64,000 bases of DNA from assembly GCF_000189635.1 (NCBI RefSeq), contig NW_002476563.1, forward strand, positions 310,001 to 374,000, given 5' to 3'. This document shows, piece after piece, positions 39,701 through 53,131 of the stretch (position 1 is its first letter; the number at the start of each line of letters is the position of its first letter). The notes beneath the pieces were generated by a model. It was not told where the DNA came from, did no database searches, and worked only from the letters and a program-made list of their open reading frames with translations. The translations under genes were made by a program, and so were the position numbers. Origin of the DNA: Tetrahymena thermophila SB210 (taxonomy: Eukaryota; Ciliophora; Oligohymenophorea; Hymenostomatida; Tetrahymenidae).

Positions 39701-41262
39701 AAAGTTTTCATATCTTTATATATTATATTTTTGAATAAAAACCAAAAATTATTCTATTCTATTCCTTCAAATTTTTAGAATTTTTACAAGTTAAGTAATT
39801 TAACTATTTAAAGAAAATTTTGCTTTAATTTGAAATTGTTTTCATCCATTAAAAATTTTGTATTATTTTTCAAACAAAAATATTTAATAACAATATTAAT
39901 TTTTTTTCTAACTTTTCTTTATGAAAATAAGAACTAGAAAATAACAAAGCTCATTCAGTTTTAAATCAAAAAAGCTAAATAATTAATTTGCTTAACTTGG
40001 AGATATAGTACCAAAACCAAAATGATATAAAAGTAGATTGTAATTTTAAGTAAGGAAATTGTTGGTTGGAATATTTATTTAAGCATTTCAATTAAATTTT
40101 ATAATATTATTTAATATGAGTTTTTTTATTTCTTTTAAATATTTATAAATGATCTTTTATTTATTTATGAAAATTTTGATAGTTACAATTTATTTATTAA
40201 TTTCCTATTATTTTTCTCTTAAAATTTTTTGCAGATTTGTGAACGAATCTTTTAAAATAAAAATTTTATTTTTATATTAGATATTGATTGTCTAGCTCCA
40301 AATAAAGAAAAATGAGTTTATCTTTTGAATTTATTAGAATTTAAAACTTATATAATTCAATATAAATATCTCTATTTAAAATAATTTTACCTTTTAAAAA
40401 ATAATTATCATTTCTACTATTATATTCCTTTTTTTACTAATTTGTGATAATTTATTTTTTAATATCTGTTCTTTGATGTTTGATTCTATATCCTTAAAAA
40501 TATTGTGTATACATTTTGAAAATTATAATTGAGAATTATTTAAAAAACTAGAATTTTACAATCTTTAAAATTACTGTTTTTGATTTTTATTGTTTATTGC
40601 ATAAAATTATAATAATTTTAATTTATTCTCTATTATTAACATTATTTATCATGTTTTGATTAAAGACTGTTTTCTCATCTTTTATTCTAAAAATTAAACT
40701 TTTTATTAATTCTTTTGTAATTAATAAGAAACCAATAAAAAAATATTTTAAATAAAGAGAAAGCATAATTAATATATTCGATTAACATTAATTAATTTGG
40801 AAAATTTATATATAAGTATATATTTATAACTTTTAAAAAGGTGATTTAACTAATAGAAGTAACTTTAAATCTAAATTTATTTGAATTTATGAATTTACTT
40901 TATTTAATTATATTCATTAAGAATTAAGATAATATTAGTTAATGTATAAATCTTTAATTTTCATTTAATATTTATAAATATATTATTAAAATAAAAATAT
41001 ATTAATATAATATAAAATAAGTGTTATATAAATTTATTATGAAAAGGAACATTGGCTTATGCTTACTTCCTTTACAATTTATTTTCAGAATACATCTCTT
41101 TAGAAGAAAATGAAAAAAAGTATGTTTGTTTTATAATTCAAGAATAAATAAAGAATTTGAAATATCATAAAAAGAGGGAAATACAATTTTATTTTACCGG
41201 TTTTAAAGTGGATAAGTTATATGTATAACGATTGCTTATCACAAAATGTATGCTTAATTAAT

Positions 41263-41276
41263 TTGGTGATCACCAA
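41263..41276. promoter_or_regulatory. Perfect 14-bp palindrome upstream of PLD-family gene
   Basis: TTGGTGATCACCAA, its own reverse complement, about 140 bp before the start codon. Unusual for its G+C in this setting. It may be a binding site for a dimeric factor or chance; no known factor is assigned. Confidence 0.35.
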
Positions 41277-41415
41277 GTCTTAAAAATGAATCTTATTAAT
41301 CATTATTTAAATAAAAAAATTTTGATTTATAATATTTTGGAGGAAATAAATTCTATAAAAAAACTTAAAAGCAATTGAAGTAAATAATTAGTATTAGAAC
41401 GCTTTATTTAATAAG

Positions 41416-42465
41416 ATGGGTTAAGAAAAATTAGATTAGGAATGTGATGTTTTATTCTTCCCTGATAAAAGCAATGAGTAGAAGGTGATTGATTTCATTA
41501 ATTTGGCTAAAAAGGAGCTTAAGATTTGTGTATTTACTTTTACCAATACAGCCATTGCTACAGCCATCTTGAAAAAAGTTGAAAATGAAAAAATTAAAGT
41601 AAGAATTATTACTGATGACGTACAAAATGAAGGTAAATTTAGTATAGTAGATGTGCTTTAATATGCTAGCGACGATTTAATTAAGTTCAGAACAGATTTA
41701 AATAAGGATGCTCACATGCATCATAAATATGTTGTTATTGATGACAAAATGATTGCAACTGGGTCCTTTAACTGGACTTCTGCTGCAGTATTGAAAAATA
41801 ATGAAAATTTACTTCTAATCAAAAATCAGAAATTGGCTAAAATATACTCAAAAAATTTTGAGGAACTTTGGGAATAATTTAAATCAACTGAAAAGTCTCT
41901 CTCAAAGCTATCTAGTGATGTAAAGTAAAGAGGGACATCTCTGAAAAATAAAATAGAAAAAGAAGCTTAAAAAGGTGAAAAGTAGGCTAGTAGCAAAGGT
42001 AGAAAGAAAGCTTAGCCATAAGAATAAGAGAAAAAGTAAGTTGCAGGAGATATGATAATTGAAAATGAGGAAGAAGATGAAGATCAAGTAAAAAGATCAA
42101 GAAAACCAAACAACTAATAATAATAAAAGCCCATTGAATAAGAAGATAATAATAATCCTCCACCTTCTAACTAAACACAAAACGGAGATACAACTCCTGT
42201 AAAAAGAGGTAGAAAACCAAGATAATTAAGCAGAGAAGAAGAGGAAGAGTTATAGTAAAAAAAAGAGAATGCAAAGAAAAAAAAGAAGATTAAAAAATTG
42301 GTCAAAATGAGCAAAGTAACTGAGGTTAAAAGGGTGGTTTTATAGAGCAAAATGGCTTAATCTAGATTCCAAAAATTCAAGAACATACTTTACAATGCAG
42401 CTTCATTCACTTTGGGAGTCTTATCTTTTGGTTCTTACCTCTATTTATCCTAAAGAAAATTCTGA
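41416..42465 (+). CDS. PLD6/MitoPLD (Zucchini)-like phospholipase-D-family protein with AT-hook-like tail
   Basis: Intronless, 349 residues. One HKD motif: H102-x-K104-x4-D109 in AHMHHKYVVIDDKMIATGSF, followed by GSFNWTS (116-122) and a later Asn/Glu in KNNENLLLI. A single HKD per chain and this exact spacing are features of MitoPLD/Zucchini and related nuclease-type members, which form the active site as a dimer. Such enzymes cut cardiolipin or single-stranded RNA; which applies here is not known. The second half (about 160-315) is basic and Gln-rich, with KRSRKP (226-231) and KRGRKPR (263-269), both AT-hook-like. Residues about 322-344 (ILYNAASFTLGVLSFGSYLYL) form a C-terminal membrane segment, so the protein looks tail-anchored, whereas animal MitoPLD has an N-terminal anchor. 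Confidence 0.9.
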
Positions 42466-43282
42466 GTTAGTTAAATAACTGTTAATATTTTTCTTATTTT
42501 TCATGTTTGTTTTTATCTACTGCTTGCTACATGCTTTGCTTTATATTATCAGAAAATAGTTAGTTTTTAATCAATATATATTTTTCATCTAATCATAATT
42601 TATTTATTAATTAATTATGATTAAATCTTATTTAAATTAAGTTCCTACCAATCATTTCTTTATCTATTAAAAATCAAATTTAAGTCATTTTTTACATCAC
42701 ACCTCTTCCAAATAAATTTTTATTTTGAAAAAATAAATAATTTTCTTTCATATAAATTTAATATGCAATTTTCTTTATATTGTTTTTAAAGGCCTGTAAT
42801 TTTTCTAAAAAAAATAAACATTTTAAAACAAGATTGACTAAATTTAAAGACGAGAAAAGGATTAAAAAAATTATAATTAAAATTTTAAAAAATCTAACAT
42901 GTTTTTTTTATAAATCTATTCATAAAATTATCAAAAAAAATTTATTTTTTTCATTTTTTTGTTAATTAATTAATTGTATTGTTATAAAATTTGATTATTA
43001 TTAATTTATAAAATTTTTAAATGTGATTGATAAATAAAAATTAAAAAAATTGGTTATTTTATCTATAAAAAATAGAATTAGAATTTTGAATTAACATATT
43101 TAAATTTGAATGGTTAATTTAAAAACTAAAAAATTGACAAAAAAACTTTTAATATAAAGCAAAAATATTTATTTACATTGAAAAATATATAAATGTACAA
43201 CTACTCATTTTAAGATGATTTTATAACTTAATTTATTTATTTATTTAATTCATTAATAATTTTTTTAAAATATTTTTTAAAA
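42466..43282. other. Convergent intergenic region, no gene seen
   Basis: Very AT-rich spacer between the PLD-family gene and the LRR-IQ gene. The plus-strand standard-code frame at 42780-42965 is Lys/Phe low-complexity. Confidence 0.5.
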
Positions 43283-46200
43283 TCAAAAATTTTGAATATT
43301 TAATTTTATTTAATTAGATCCTGTAGAAATTGGATAGAATTCCTCTGGAAATACTGCATGCACTATTTTATTATTAAATTGAGTTTATGTCTTTAAACCT
43401 TTATCCAAACTTCTTTTTAGCGTTATCTTCTTACTGTTTTTACTATTGCTAGTATGGATACCTAGTGATTTTTCATCTCCTTCTGTAAAAAGTTTTTAGT
43501 TTTTATTATAAACTTGGTTCATTCCATAGAAAGTAGATTCTAAGCTAATAATATTCTATATTTCGTTTGGTTCTGTATTTAAACCAGTAATTGTATCTAA
43601 AGGATTTGATGCATTTGTAGTTGTTCTATACATAACATCGCTTGAGGTATTTAATCTTTTAACATTTTTTTTGTTATTTGAAGGAGGCTTAGCATTTTAG
43701 TATACTCCAAGTTAAACCAAAGACGGATTTTATTATTATTGATTTTATGCAGGTTAAAGGGATGTAGTTCTATCACCTCCTCTGCTAGCAATTTTCCCTC
43801 TTTATTGATTTTCAAAATCTTAAAAGCTTGCCAACATAAAATTATTTTGATTGCTTGAACTTGAACAAAATGATGATTCTGTTCTATTTCTATGATGTGA
43901 TGATTAAGTTCTGTTTTGTTAAGATGTTCCAAGCAATTTTTTCTCTCTAACCTTATTAGCCTTCTCCACATTTCGCTTAATAAGATCATCTTAAGCCTTT
44001 TTTTTATTCATTTAAGTCATTTAGCGAACTAGATAGTTCTGAGATCTGTTAAAATTCTGCACCCACATTTCTTCACTTTTTGTTTGCATCCCAATTTGCT
44101 TTAGAATTTCGACTCTTTGCAGTTTTTCTAATTTTTTGAAAGAATTAATAAATAAATAAATAAATAAATAATTAAATAAATAAATAATTAAATTAACAAA
44201 ATTAAAAATATTTTACATTCAATATCTATTTTCATATTAACTTCTTTTGTAAATTCTCTGTTCTTCTTCTCAATATTGGTAATTTCTTTTTATTCGTTTT
44301 AGTGAATGAGTTTATCCATATTCTTTATCTCTTTTATTAAATAAGATCTCTTTTTACTATCTTAAATTCCTTTTTATTTTGCTATTATACTTTGTTCTTC
44401 TCTTTCCTTCAGTAAAACCTAATTAATTAGAATAAAATTTGTAAGCATTTTCAATAAAAAAATTGAAAAATGGCATAAATAATTAATTAAAAACCATAAA
44501 ATTTTACTTGGAAATCTCTGCTTAGACACCTTTACTGGTCTTTTAAAAGTGTAACATCAGTGACTATGTTATTTAAAGAGTTGTCTAAGAGAGGTTTACT
44601 GCGATATCTACTATGAGAAGTTGATAAAGGATTAACCTAATTTCCTTTATAAAAACTTATAACTGTTGAATCAAATTCAGACTTAGCGTATTTGGTAGAA
44701 GTATCGTTAGTAGTTACTGGTAAACCTCTTTTTGAGAAATCAAAATTCTCATTTTAAAGCTAAGGAAGTCCCCTTTTATTAGGCAATTCAATATTCTAAG
44801 CTTCAATTTAAACTTTTATCTATTCATTTAAATTTTTACCACTAAGTAAAACTTAATTATTTTGAGGCTTGTAAATATAAATTTAATCATTATAGAATAA
44901 ATTGAATTCTTATTCTAGTTTTTAAAGTGGTTTCTATTTTTTTGTGTTACTCAGTTTTTAAGTGGATTTCTTTTAGAGCAAGGGAATCATAGTTTCTTTG
45001 TATGTGACAAGGCTTTCAACTTAGCTCATTTAGCAAATCTTGCTAGCCTTCGAATTAAATTCTATTTTATTTTGGCTGCTTAAGAATAAACTATTAGGAT
45101 TGTTGATAGATTTTTCTTCCTTTGCAAGACATCTATTTTAGTCATACTTCAAATTTATGTCTGTTAAATATAAAATTAGTTTTTTATTTTATATGAAATA
45201 GAAATTTAAAATCCTTAAAACTTATTGAATATTAAATGAATATATATGATATTAAAGTTTGTAGAAACAAGTGCGAAGTGCTTAAAACTGATTATATACT
45301 AAAAATATATCCTAAAAAGAGCTTAAAGCATGTCTATAAAATAAGTCAAAGTTTAAATATAATAATAAATAAATTTTACCATAGGTTGCTTTGAGCTCAG
45401 TCTCTTCGGAAAGTATAAATGTATAGTTTGATATTTATGAATAAGTAAAGAGCTTAATAAAGTATCCGTTATTTCTAAATCTATATGTTATTAGAGCAAG
45501 GGCTGCTGCTCTATATTTAGCTTCTTGGAGGGAAGCAAATTCAATTTTAAGATACTTCATTCCTCCAATCTACAATAATCCTATTTTTGTAGAAACATGA
45601 ATCAAATGCATAATATCACCACAATATTCTTCATCAGACATTTCTTTAGTATTTGAATCTGCAGTCAATTTTAACCACTTTGGGAAAATTCTTTTTTCTT
45701 TTACAAAATAAAATTAATTTATATTTTTTAAATTTACTTTTACATAATTCTATGAATTTTTATTGCTCTTAATTATCAAAATTCCAAGTTAATCTCGCTG
45801 TTCCTTTTAAGGGAGAGTACTAAATCATATTGTCTTATTCCTTAAACGTTAGAGTTTTCTTTTGGAGAGTTTTTTAATAAATTTTAGGAAGTTCTTCATA
45901 AGTAGAGTAATGCAGGAAAAGTGTGTTTGTATTAATTTGTTAATGTACGTAGTATGAAAGCTAACTGTAAAAGGATCTTTTGTGATACCATTTTATATTT
46001 CGAAACCAATGCTGAAGCTTACTGCAAGCTCTTTTTTGTTGTATTATAGCAAAAACTTAAATTTGCTGTGGCTTGCTTTTATGGTATCTCCATATTTTTT
46101 GTATCTTTACAGCTGCAGATACTTAAATTAAATAATTCTTAAAAAACACTAAAAAAAGAGGCTTTTTTTAATTTTTTTTTTGCTATAAACTTTCTTGATT

Positions 46201-48053
46201 CTTAGGTAAAATTTATTCAGCTTAGTCAGCTACACTAGTAAGAAAATTGGTTTCTTCCAATTCATTTGATCTATTCTTATTTCTTAATTGATCCTCTTAT
46301 TCTTTATATAAATCTCTAACTTAATTTTAGCTTTCCTCTTCTGAACCATGGAAAGCTATATAGTTGTATGATATAACTTGCTTTGTGAAAGCTGTAGCTA
46401 TACTCGGATCTGGGCATTGAAATTCCATAAGGCACTCATATTCTTTTTATTAAAATCTTCTTAGTTTATTACATAGATAATTAAACTTCTCCCAATCTTT
46501 TTCAGTCATTATTTATTTTTTCAATTCTCTATCCATATTAGGCAAACTAATGTAGCTATGAAATCTATTGAAGAAGGGATGATATTGCATTTCGTAATAT
46601 TTTTGATCTGTTTTTGTGAACAAAACCTTTGATCTTAATGAAGGACGCATTAAAGCGTTAAACGGATACTTACTGTAATAAATATGATTTTTAGATTCCT
46701 AACTCTCTATTACACGAAATCCCAAAACTTTTTCAGCTTTTTTTACATACTTTGAAAATAGATTTTTTTTAATATCTTCATAAATACTTTAAGCTTAATC
46801 TTAATTTTATATATATTTGTAGCAATCATTAAATATTTTACTAAACTCCCTCACTTAATCACGATGAAAATAAATAATTATTTAGTTAGGTTATAAATTA
46901 TTATTGTTATTGTCTGAGTTTTGAATTTGCATATTTAAATTAGAGTTCTTTTGGTTTTATTTGTACTGAGATGATTAGAATTTATTAGCAGGCGTCATTT
47001 AATTTGACTTTGTGGAAGATTATGGAAGAGCAGGTTAAGGAAAGAGTACCTGCTAATATGAATTTAAAAACTATTTCATTTTTTTGAAAGCCTTTAATAT
47101 AATTCTAGCTGCCATTTACATTTACTTTTTAATACGAAATCTGTGCAAGTAATCCCTAAACAATTTTTTAAGCATATCAAGACTTCTGTGAAATTAGTAT
47201 GACTTTTTTTCATATAATAAATATTCCTTTCCCCTTTCTTATAATAACGTTTTGAGAGTTAGCTTCCTCATAGTATGTTTCTTCCAATGCTGAGATACCC
47301 TTAACGACATCTGTAAGCGATCTTCAGCTGTTTTAAGTTTACTTTTGAGCTACTTTCTGCAAACGTAGCCTCTCCATATCCTTTATATTATCACAACTGG
47401 GGAATTTTCTGAATATTTTTTAATAATAATCTTAATTTCTTCTCTCATTAAGAGGAGATAGTCATCATCTTAGAGAACAGTTTCAGAGGGGATGCTAATA
47501 AGAGGCCAATTTATTTTTGTAGAAGGAGAAAGAGCATAAAATCTATCAGTTTTTGATATCTAAAAAAAATAATTTAATTTGTGATTAAAATAATTTGTTT
47601 TACCATCTCCATCCTTTCTTCATCAGAAATTGCATTAAAATCCAAGGCGAATAGCTTAGGCATAGAATTAACAACAAAGTGACGAAGTGACCACTTAGTT
47701 GATAGAGGATTGTTGAAAATAGTAAGATACATTAAATTAGGTATTTCAAAGACCTTATACAAACTCTCAGCATCATCAATTAAATTATTATGAAGATAAA
47801 GTAACTTAAGAGATGTTAAATTTTTGAATGAAACATTCTTAGGAAAAGACTATATTTTATTGCTACTTATATCGAGCTTTATCAAGTTTGAGCATTATTT
47901 AATATTTTCTAATTCTTTAACCATTATTTCTGTCCCTTAAAGAATAAGAATTTTTAGCTTGAGTGGTTCTTAAATTCTGCTAGCTAAAACATTTGTTTTT
48001 TAAATAGTTACATTTCCTTCTTACAAGCTGTCAATATTTTTATTCAAACTCAT
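43283..48053 (-). CDS. Leucine-rich-repeat and IQ-motif protein (LRRIQ-like)
   Basis: Starts at ATG 48053. The first exon gives four or five LRRs: LKILILQGTEIM, LIKLDISSNKIQSFP, LKLLYLHNNLIDD, LMYLTIFNNPLS, and a cap with LRHFVVNSMPKLFALDFNAI. After a 48-bp intron (about 47607-47560) come an acidic stretch and an IQ motif, VVIIQRIWRGYVCRKQ, then helical Lys-rich sequence. A second IQ-like motif, AAVKIQKIWRYHKSK, lies near 46100 and a third, weaker one (LQHWFRNIKWYHKR) near 45990. The last 2 kb encode a Ser/Asn/Lys-rich tail ending EEFYPISTGSN and about ten more residues. The architecture matches LRRIQ3 and similar calmodulin-binding proteins, several of which are ciliary or centrosomal; the role here is inferred. 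At least six introns; about 1,400 residues, boundaries approximate. Confidence 0.8.
44131..44200. repeat. AAAT tetranucleotide run in an intron
   Basis: A run of AATA/AAAT units interrupted once, at the edge of an intron in the LRR-IQ gene. Simple sequence with no further meaning seen. Confidence 0.6.
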
Positions 48054-49191
48054 TATATTAACTTTAATGAGCGTTTAACCTTCCTATTCAGTATTTATAA
48101 AGACTGCTTACTTTACCCAATATTTTTCTTTTTCTTTTGATTAAACAAACAAAAAAATCAATTTTTTTACCAATCAAAAATCTAATTAATAGTTAAAATA
48201 AATAATTAAGCATGAGAATAAATTATGCAGTTAAAAATTGATTATTTTCTCAAATTTCTAATACACAAAACTATAAAACCAATTTGAACTCATAAATAGA
48301 AATCTTATTTACTATTTATAAAATCAAATCCTTTTACTAAAGTTTAAAAAAAGCAAAATCAAATCAAAAAAATAAATTATTTTATTTAAAAATTCATTTA
48401 ATAAAGTGTTTACAAATTATTTTCAACTCAAAATGATATTTTTTATTTTAATAATTTAAAGAATTAATCTTTGCTAAAATAAAAAACATAATTTTTATCT
48501 TAAAAAATATTTGCCATCTATTTTGTTAAACAAAAAAAATTGTTATGTCATTTTTATTATAAAAAAAAATACACATTTATGATTTTCAATATAAATTTGT
48601 TTAACTAAAATTTTTAAATTAATTTAAATAAGAAAAATCAATTTGAGAAAAATACATAAATAAATAAATAAATTTGCATACTAATTCGGTAATTTATTGG
48701 TATTTATTCTTTCCTTTAATTCTTCTTTTTTAAAGTTAATGCATAAAATGTATTTAGTAAATCAAATAAATATATTTTTGCTTTTAAAATTGAATTGAGT
48801 TAATTTTTTTGTATTTAACAACAAATATATTGAACAGTTAATATGATATTAATGAGGGATATTAAATATCAGATTAAATAGGATTAAATTTATATTAGTA
48901 AATAATTTTATTTATATTAAATTTTAGCTATATTTAAATTTTTAATCTTGGTAGAGCAATTTATTATAAAATATAAATAGAAACTAGCTGTTGCTATCTC
49001 TTTTTATATATTCAAGCATAAAAAATAGAAATTACATGTAGATTCAAATATGTTTGCATTATTAAATTGGATCCATTTAGTAGAAAAGATTAGACGCTGA
49101 TAATTTATTTTGATAAATATCCAAATAAATTAATTATTTAGTTACTTATATTTTAATTTATTATTGATAGAATTAACCTAAAAATAAATCA
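48054..49191. other. Divergent intergenic region, no gene seen
   Basis: Shared promoter region of the LRR-IQ gene (minus) and SMU1 (plus). AT-rich with no recognised element. Confidence 0.5.
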
Positions 49192-50851
49192 ATGTCTTTA
49201 CAATTTAAAACAGAAGATGTAGTAAAGCTTATGCTTTAATTCATGAAAGAAAATGGATTAGTAAACTCTTTAAAGTCATTACAAGAAGAAACATAAGTTT
49301 CTTTAAATGTAGTTAGTAATACTGAGTAGTTTGTTGAAAATATTAAAGAAGGTAGATGGGATAAAGTTCTAAATGAGGTATAAAGCATGAAATTACCTGG
49401 AAAAAAGTTAATGGAGTTATATGAAATAGTTGTTTGCGAGTTATTAGAATTAGGAGAAAGCGTTGCTGCTTAATTCATTGTTAAATAGGCTGTTAAACCT
49501 GCTGGACTTTTCGAAGAATTCAAAGAAAGAGCTTTAAGATTAGATTATCTATCTAAAAAAATACCAATTGACATTAGAGAATTGTATCAAGATAAATACA
49601 CAAAAGAAAAAAGAAGAGCTAATCTTGCTAGTTCACTATTAAAGGAAGTTGTTTCTGCACCTCCTTCTCGTCTTTTGCAGTTATTAGGTAAATAATTTTT
49701 AATTGAATCCTAATATCAAATTAGATCTGTTATTTATTAGGAGATGCATTGAAATTTTAAGAACAATCAGGATAGCTTACAACTGGGATTAAACTAGACT
49801 TATTCACAGGCTAAGTACCTCATACTGAAGATACAGAAGATATTGTAAAAATATTTATTATTTAGCAAAGGTTTTAAGAGTCTCAACTTTAGTTTTTTTA
49901 TAAAAGCCTATCAATAAGGTAGAAAAGGTTGTTCAATTTGGAGGTGAAAGTAGAATTCTATGTGCAGAATTCAGTAAAAATGGAAATTATTTGGCACTTG
50001 GAAGCGCAGATGGCATAATAGAAATATGGGATAGTGTATTGATGAAATTAAGATCTGATTTAAATTATTAAAAAGACGAGCAATTTATGTTCCACGAAGA
50101 AGCAATTCATGCGTTAGCTTTTTCAGATGATGGTGAAATATTAGTTTCAGGTGATAAAGCGGGAACATTAAAAGTTTGGAAGACATAGACAGGAAAAAGC
50201 TTAAAGAAAATAGATAATGGCTTAAGTGAAAGCATCTCTTCACTTAAGTTTGGAGCTGATCCATCACATTTGATAGTTGGATATAATAAGAATTTAATAA
50301 GAGTCTATGGTTTAAAAAGCGGTACTGTCATTATGGAGCATAGATCAAAATAAGAAGGAAATATAAACGATATATTTGTACCTTCATTAGAAGAGGTTAT
50401 TTCTGTTGGAACTGATGGCTTCATTAGAGTTTGGGACTCTAAAACAGGCTAATAGCATTAATAAATTAAATTACCTCGTACAGAAAACCAATCTGCAAAC
50501 GAAGTAGAAATATTTAATATCCTTGAATCTAGACATAAAAAAGGTTACTTTGTTTGTGAAAAAAGTAACAGACTAGTCATCTTAGATAAAAAAACATTTG
50601 AAATAACAAGTTAGTACGTAAACGATAGAAATGAAGACTTTTCTTCTGGTTCACTATCAGCTTAAAAAAGATTAGTTTATGGCGTTACTAATAAAGGTTA
50701 TTTATATTGTTATCGTGCCAAGGATTCTAAAATTTAATCCTTCTTTTAAGTCTCACAAGACGAAGTAATAGGCATAAAACACCATCCATCTCGTAATATT
50801 CTAGTAGCATATACTCTAGGTGGAGATTTCTTGTTTTTGAAGGCAAAATGA
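49192..50851 (+). CDS. SMU1: SMU1, LisH/CTLH/WD40 spliceosomal protein
   Basis: Three exons, 49192-49687, 49741-49844 and 49907-50851, give 514 residues; human SMU1 has 513. The N-terminus has a LisH (VVKLMLQFMKENGLVNSLKS) and CTLH region (IKEGRWDKVL), then PPSRLLQLLGDALKFQ, QLTTGIKLDLFTG and a linker, all diagnostic of SMU1. WD40 blades follow: ILCAEFSKNGNYLALGSADG, HALAFSDDGEILVSGDKAG, LKVWKTQTGK, IRVYGLKSG, ISVGTDGFIRVWDSKTG, and the final EVIGIKHHPSRNILVAYTLG, matching the human end. SMU1 acts with RED/IK in the spliceosomal B complex during activation and helps splice short introns, a notable demand in a genome full of 40-100-bp introns. The second and third exons join across a 62-bp intron. 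Confidence 0.95.
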
Positions 50852-51788
50852 GTTATTATTGTTTTTATAAGTTAAAAATAAAAAATTTCGATTGATTAAA
50901 AATAATTTATGTATTGCAAATTCTATGAAATTTATCAATTTTTATAAAATTTAATAATATTTTTATTTAGTTAAAAAATTAAATTTAAAAATGATTAATA
51001 AATACTTATAAAATTAATTCTTTTATTTACAATTACTGAAATTAATTTATTACAAAGTTAGATTGAAAATGAATTAAAATTAATTTCATTGTTTGATTTT
51101 ATTTAATTTTAAAAAAATTGTAAAGAAAACAACATTAATGTGTTTTAAATTTAAATTGAAATTTGAATTAATTTTTATTAAAAGTTTTTTTTGAATAATT
51201 ATTTTACTTAATAAGATATTTTAAATAAGGAAATTTAAAAAGTTTAAAGTAATTATATTTTTGTCACTTTAGTTAATTATTTAGCTAAACAAGTTTTAAA
51301 AATTAAATTTAATTATTATTTTAAATTAAAGTGTTTTTATTCTAATTTTTTATCAAATTAATTCTTTAATTTATTATTACAAAACCAACTTATGCAAACA
51401 TATTTGAAAGTTAATTTTAAAATTCATTTGTTTTTTAAGCTATATTCTTGTATTTTTTCTGATCTATAAACAAATTATAAAGAAAACATTAAAATGTCTT
51501 AATCAGTTAAAATATTTGATATTTAATTCAATTATTATTTTTAAAAAGTTTTTATTAAATAATAAATTTAAGTAAATTAAATTATACAATTTAAAAAATT
51601 TTAAACAAAAAGTTATTTCTTAATAGTGAAATGTCAATAACAAATAAACACATTCAAATAATAAATAAATTTTTTTAAAGATTTATAAAGAAAAGTTTGT
51701 TTGAATAGGGATAAAAACTTTAAAAATTAGTTTTACAAACATGAAATTAGAAATTAAAGTATTATTATCTTTGAAAGTAAATTTAATT
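50852..51788. other. Convergent intergenic region, no gene seen
   Basis: AT-rich spacer between SMU1 and the Gln-rich protein gene. Confidence 0.5.
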
Positions 51789-52781
51789 TCATTGATAGAA
51801 TTTATTAATCTATGCTTTGAATTATTTGAGCCATTTATGAGAAATAATTAATTTTTCATCAGGAACACCTAAAATAGCTTTTATTTTTTTTGCTTTTTAA
51901 AGTTATTTTAGAATGCTGTTTGGAGATTCATCTTGAAATTTGTTGATATATTTCTACATATATTTCTCAAAGGTTTTAAAGTTATCAAGTTTTTATTATT
52001 GCTATACATCATCTTTTCTTTCAATGTTAGGCTTGTCATTTTATGGTGATGGTGCAATTATCTAATCTTTAGGGAATTTAAATTTCTTAGCTTAATTTTT
52101 TATCTTTTTTTCAACTCTTACATTATTTAATTCTTGAATTAAATTTTAAGTAGGTGACACAGTCTTTTTCTAATGATCAATCTAAGGTGTTTTTAATAAC
52201 TTGAATTCATTTTTATTTGAATCCTCTTTTTACTCTTCAAAATCGTCTTCGAATTCTTCATCTTCAAGTTCCACATTTTTTAAAACAACTTTTTTATTCT
52301 AAACTTCATTTTATTATTATATGGGAGACTAAGGAATCAATTTTTTTTACATAAATTAGTCAGCATTTTGTTTATTGTCAATTAATTAACTTTAAGCATT
52401 GTTTTCTTGATTTTAATTCATTTCAAATTTATTTACTGCCTAGCTTTGCAAAGGTTTTTATTAAAGTTAAGGCATTTACTATATTTAATCAATTTATTAG
52501 GACTTGATTTAGATATCTGCTTGGATACATTTTGAATTCTAATGAGGTTCCTTCTAAATTAAATTTCTTGGATATTAAGCTTAGGAATAGTTATAATAAT
52601 TGTAAATTTATCTAAGATTTTTGCATTTTTCTTCCCAAATAGATAGTTCTTCTTTAGTTTGATTCTCTAGATCACATAGAATCTACAGCTATCTGTCAAT
52701 TAATTTTTTCTTATTTTAAAGCTCTTCTAAAATTTATGCATCTATATCACAAGTAATATCAGAATTTTACTCTTCTTCCAT
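51789..52781 (-). CDS. Gln-rich protein with C-terminal CENP-B/pogo-like motif, paralogue 1
   Basis: Intronless, 330 residues. Three parts: a helical N-terminus (DIDAQILEELQNKKKLIDRQ, then WEEKCKNLRQIY), a long Gln/Asn/Lys-rich middle with an acidic patch (ELEDEEFEDDFEE), and a C-terminus of about 60 residues ending ILGVPDEKLIISHKWLKQF, KAQINKFYQ. The end block LG-x5-L-x2-S-x-KW-x-KQF recurs in the gene at 53915, as do the helical start and acidic middle, so the two look like old paralogues. The block resembles the second helix-turn-helix of CENP-B and pogo transposases (KA..L...LG....S..W...F), which suggests DNA binding; this is inference from a short motif. Function unknown. A 350-bp spacer separates it from RNase H2C. 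Confidence 0.82.
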
Positions 52782-53131
52782 TTACATTTTAGAATAATTG
52801 CCAATTAAAATTAATTATTTTTTTGCAAATAAAAAGTTTGTTTAAAATTATTTATAATTTAATGTTTTATGCAGTAATATTTTAAAGTGTTTTAAATATT
52901 AAAAAAAGTATTTCTAAAAAATTTAACATAAACTCTATTAATTTCCTATAAAAAACATCAAAAAGTAATTTTTAAAACAAACATCAAAATTCTAATTACA
53001 AAGATAATTTAGAAAATAATTAGAATTATTATTTTTCCAATCTATTTTGGTGGTATTTATTTTTAATATATTGACATCATAAATATAAAATAAATAGACT
53101 GCTTATTTATATATAGGTTTAAACTAAATAT
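52782..53131. other. Short spacer
   Basis: Promoter side of the Gln-rich protein gene and 3' side of RNase H2C, both minus strand. Nothing recognised. Confidence 0.5.

Larger units (their letters stand above)
38542..41415. other. Divergent intergenic region
   Basis: Shared upstream region of the large minus-strand gene and the plus-strand PLD-family gene. It contains the 269-bp diverged tandem duplication (39151-39700) and a 14-bp perfect palindrome (41263-41276). No gene seen. Confidence 0.5.

Noticed and set aside
43651..47762. Separate small proteins at 43651-43989 and 47574-47762 on the minus strand.
   Set aside because: The second is an in-frame fragment of the LRR exon cut by TAA/TAG read as stops; the first is a fragment within the same gene's span, not an independent gene.
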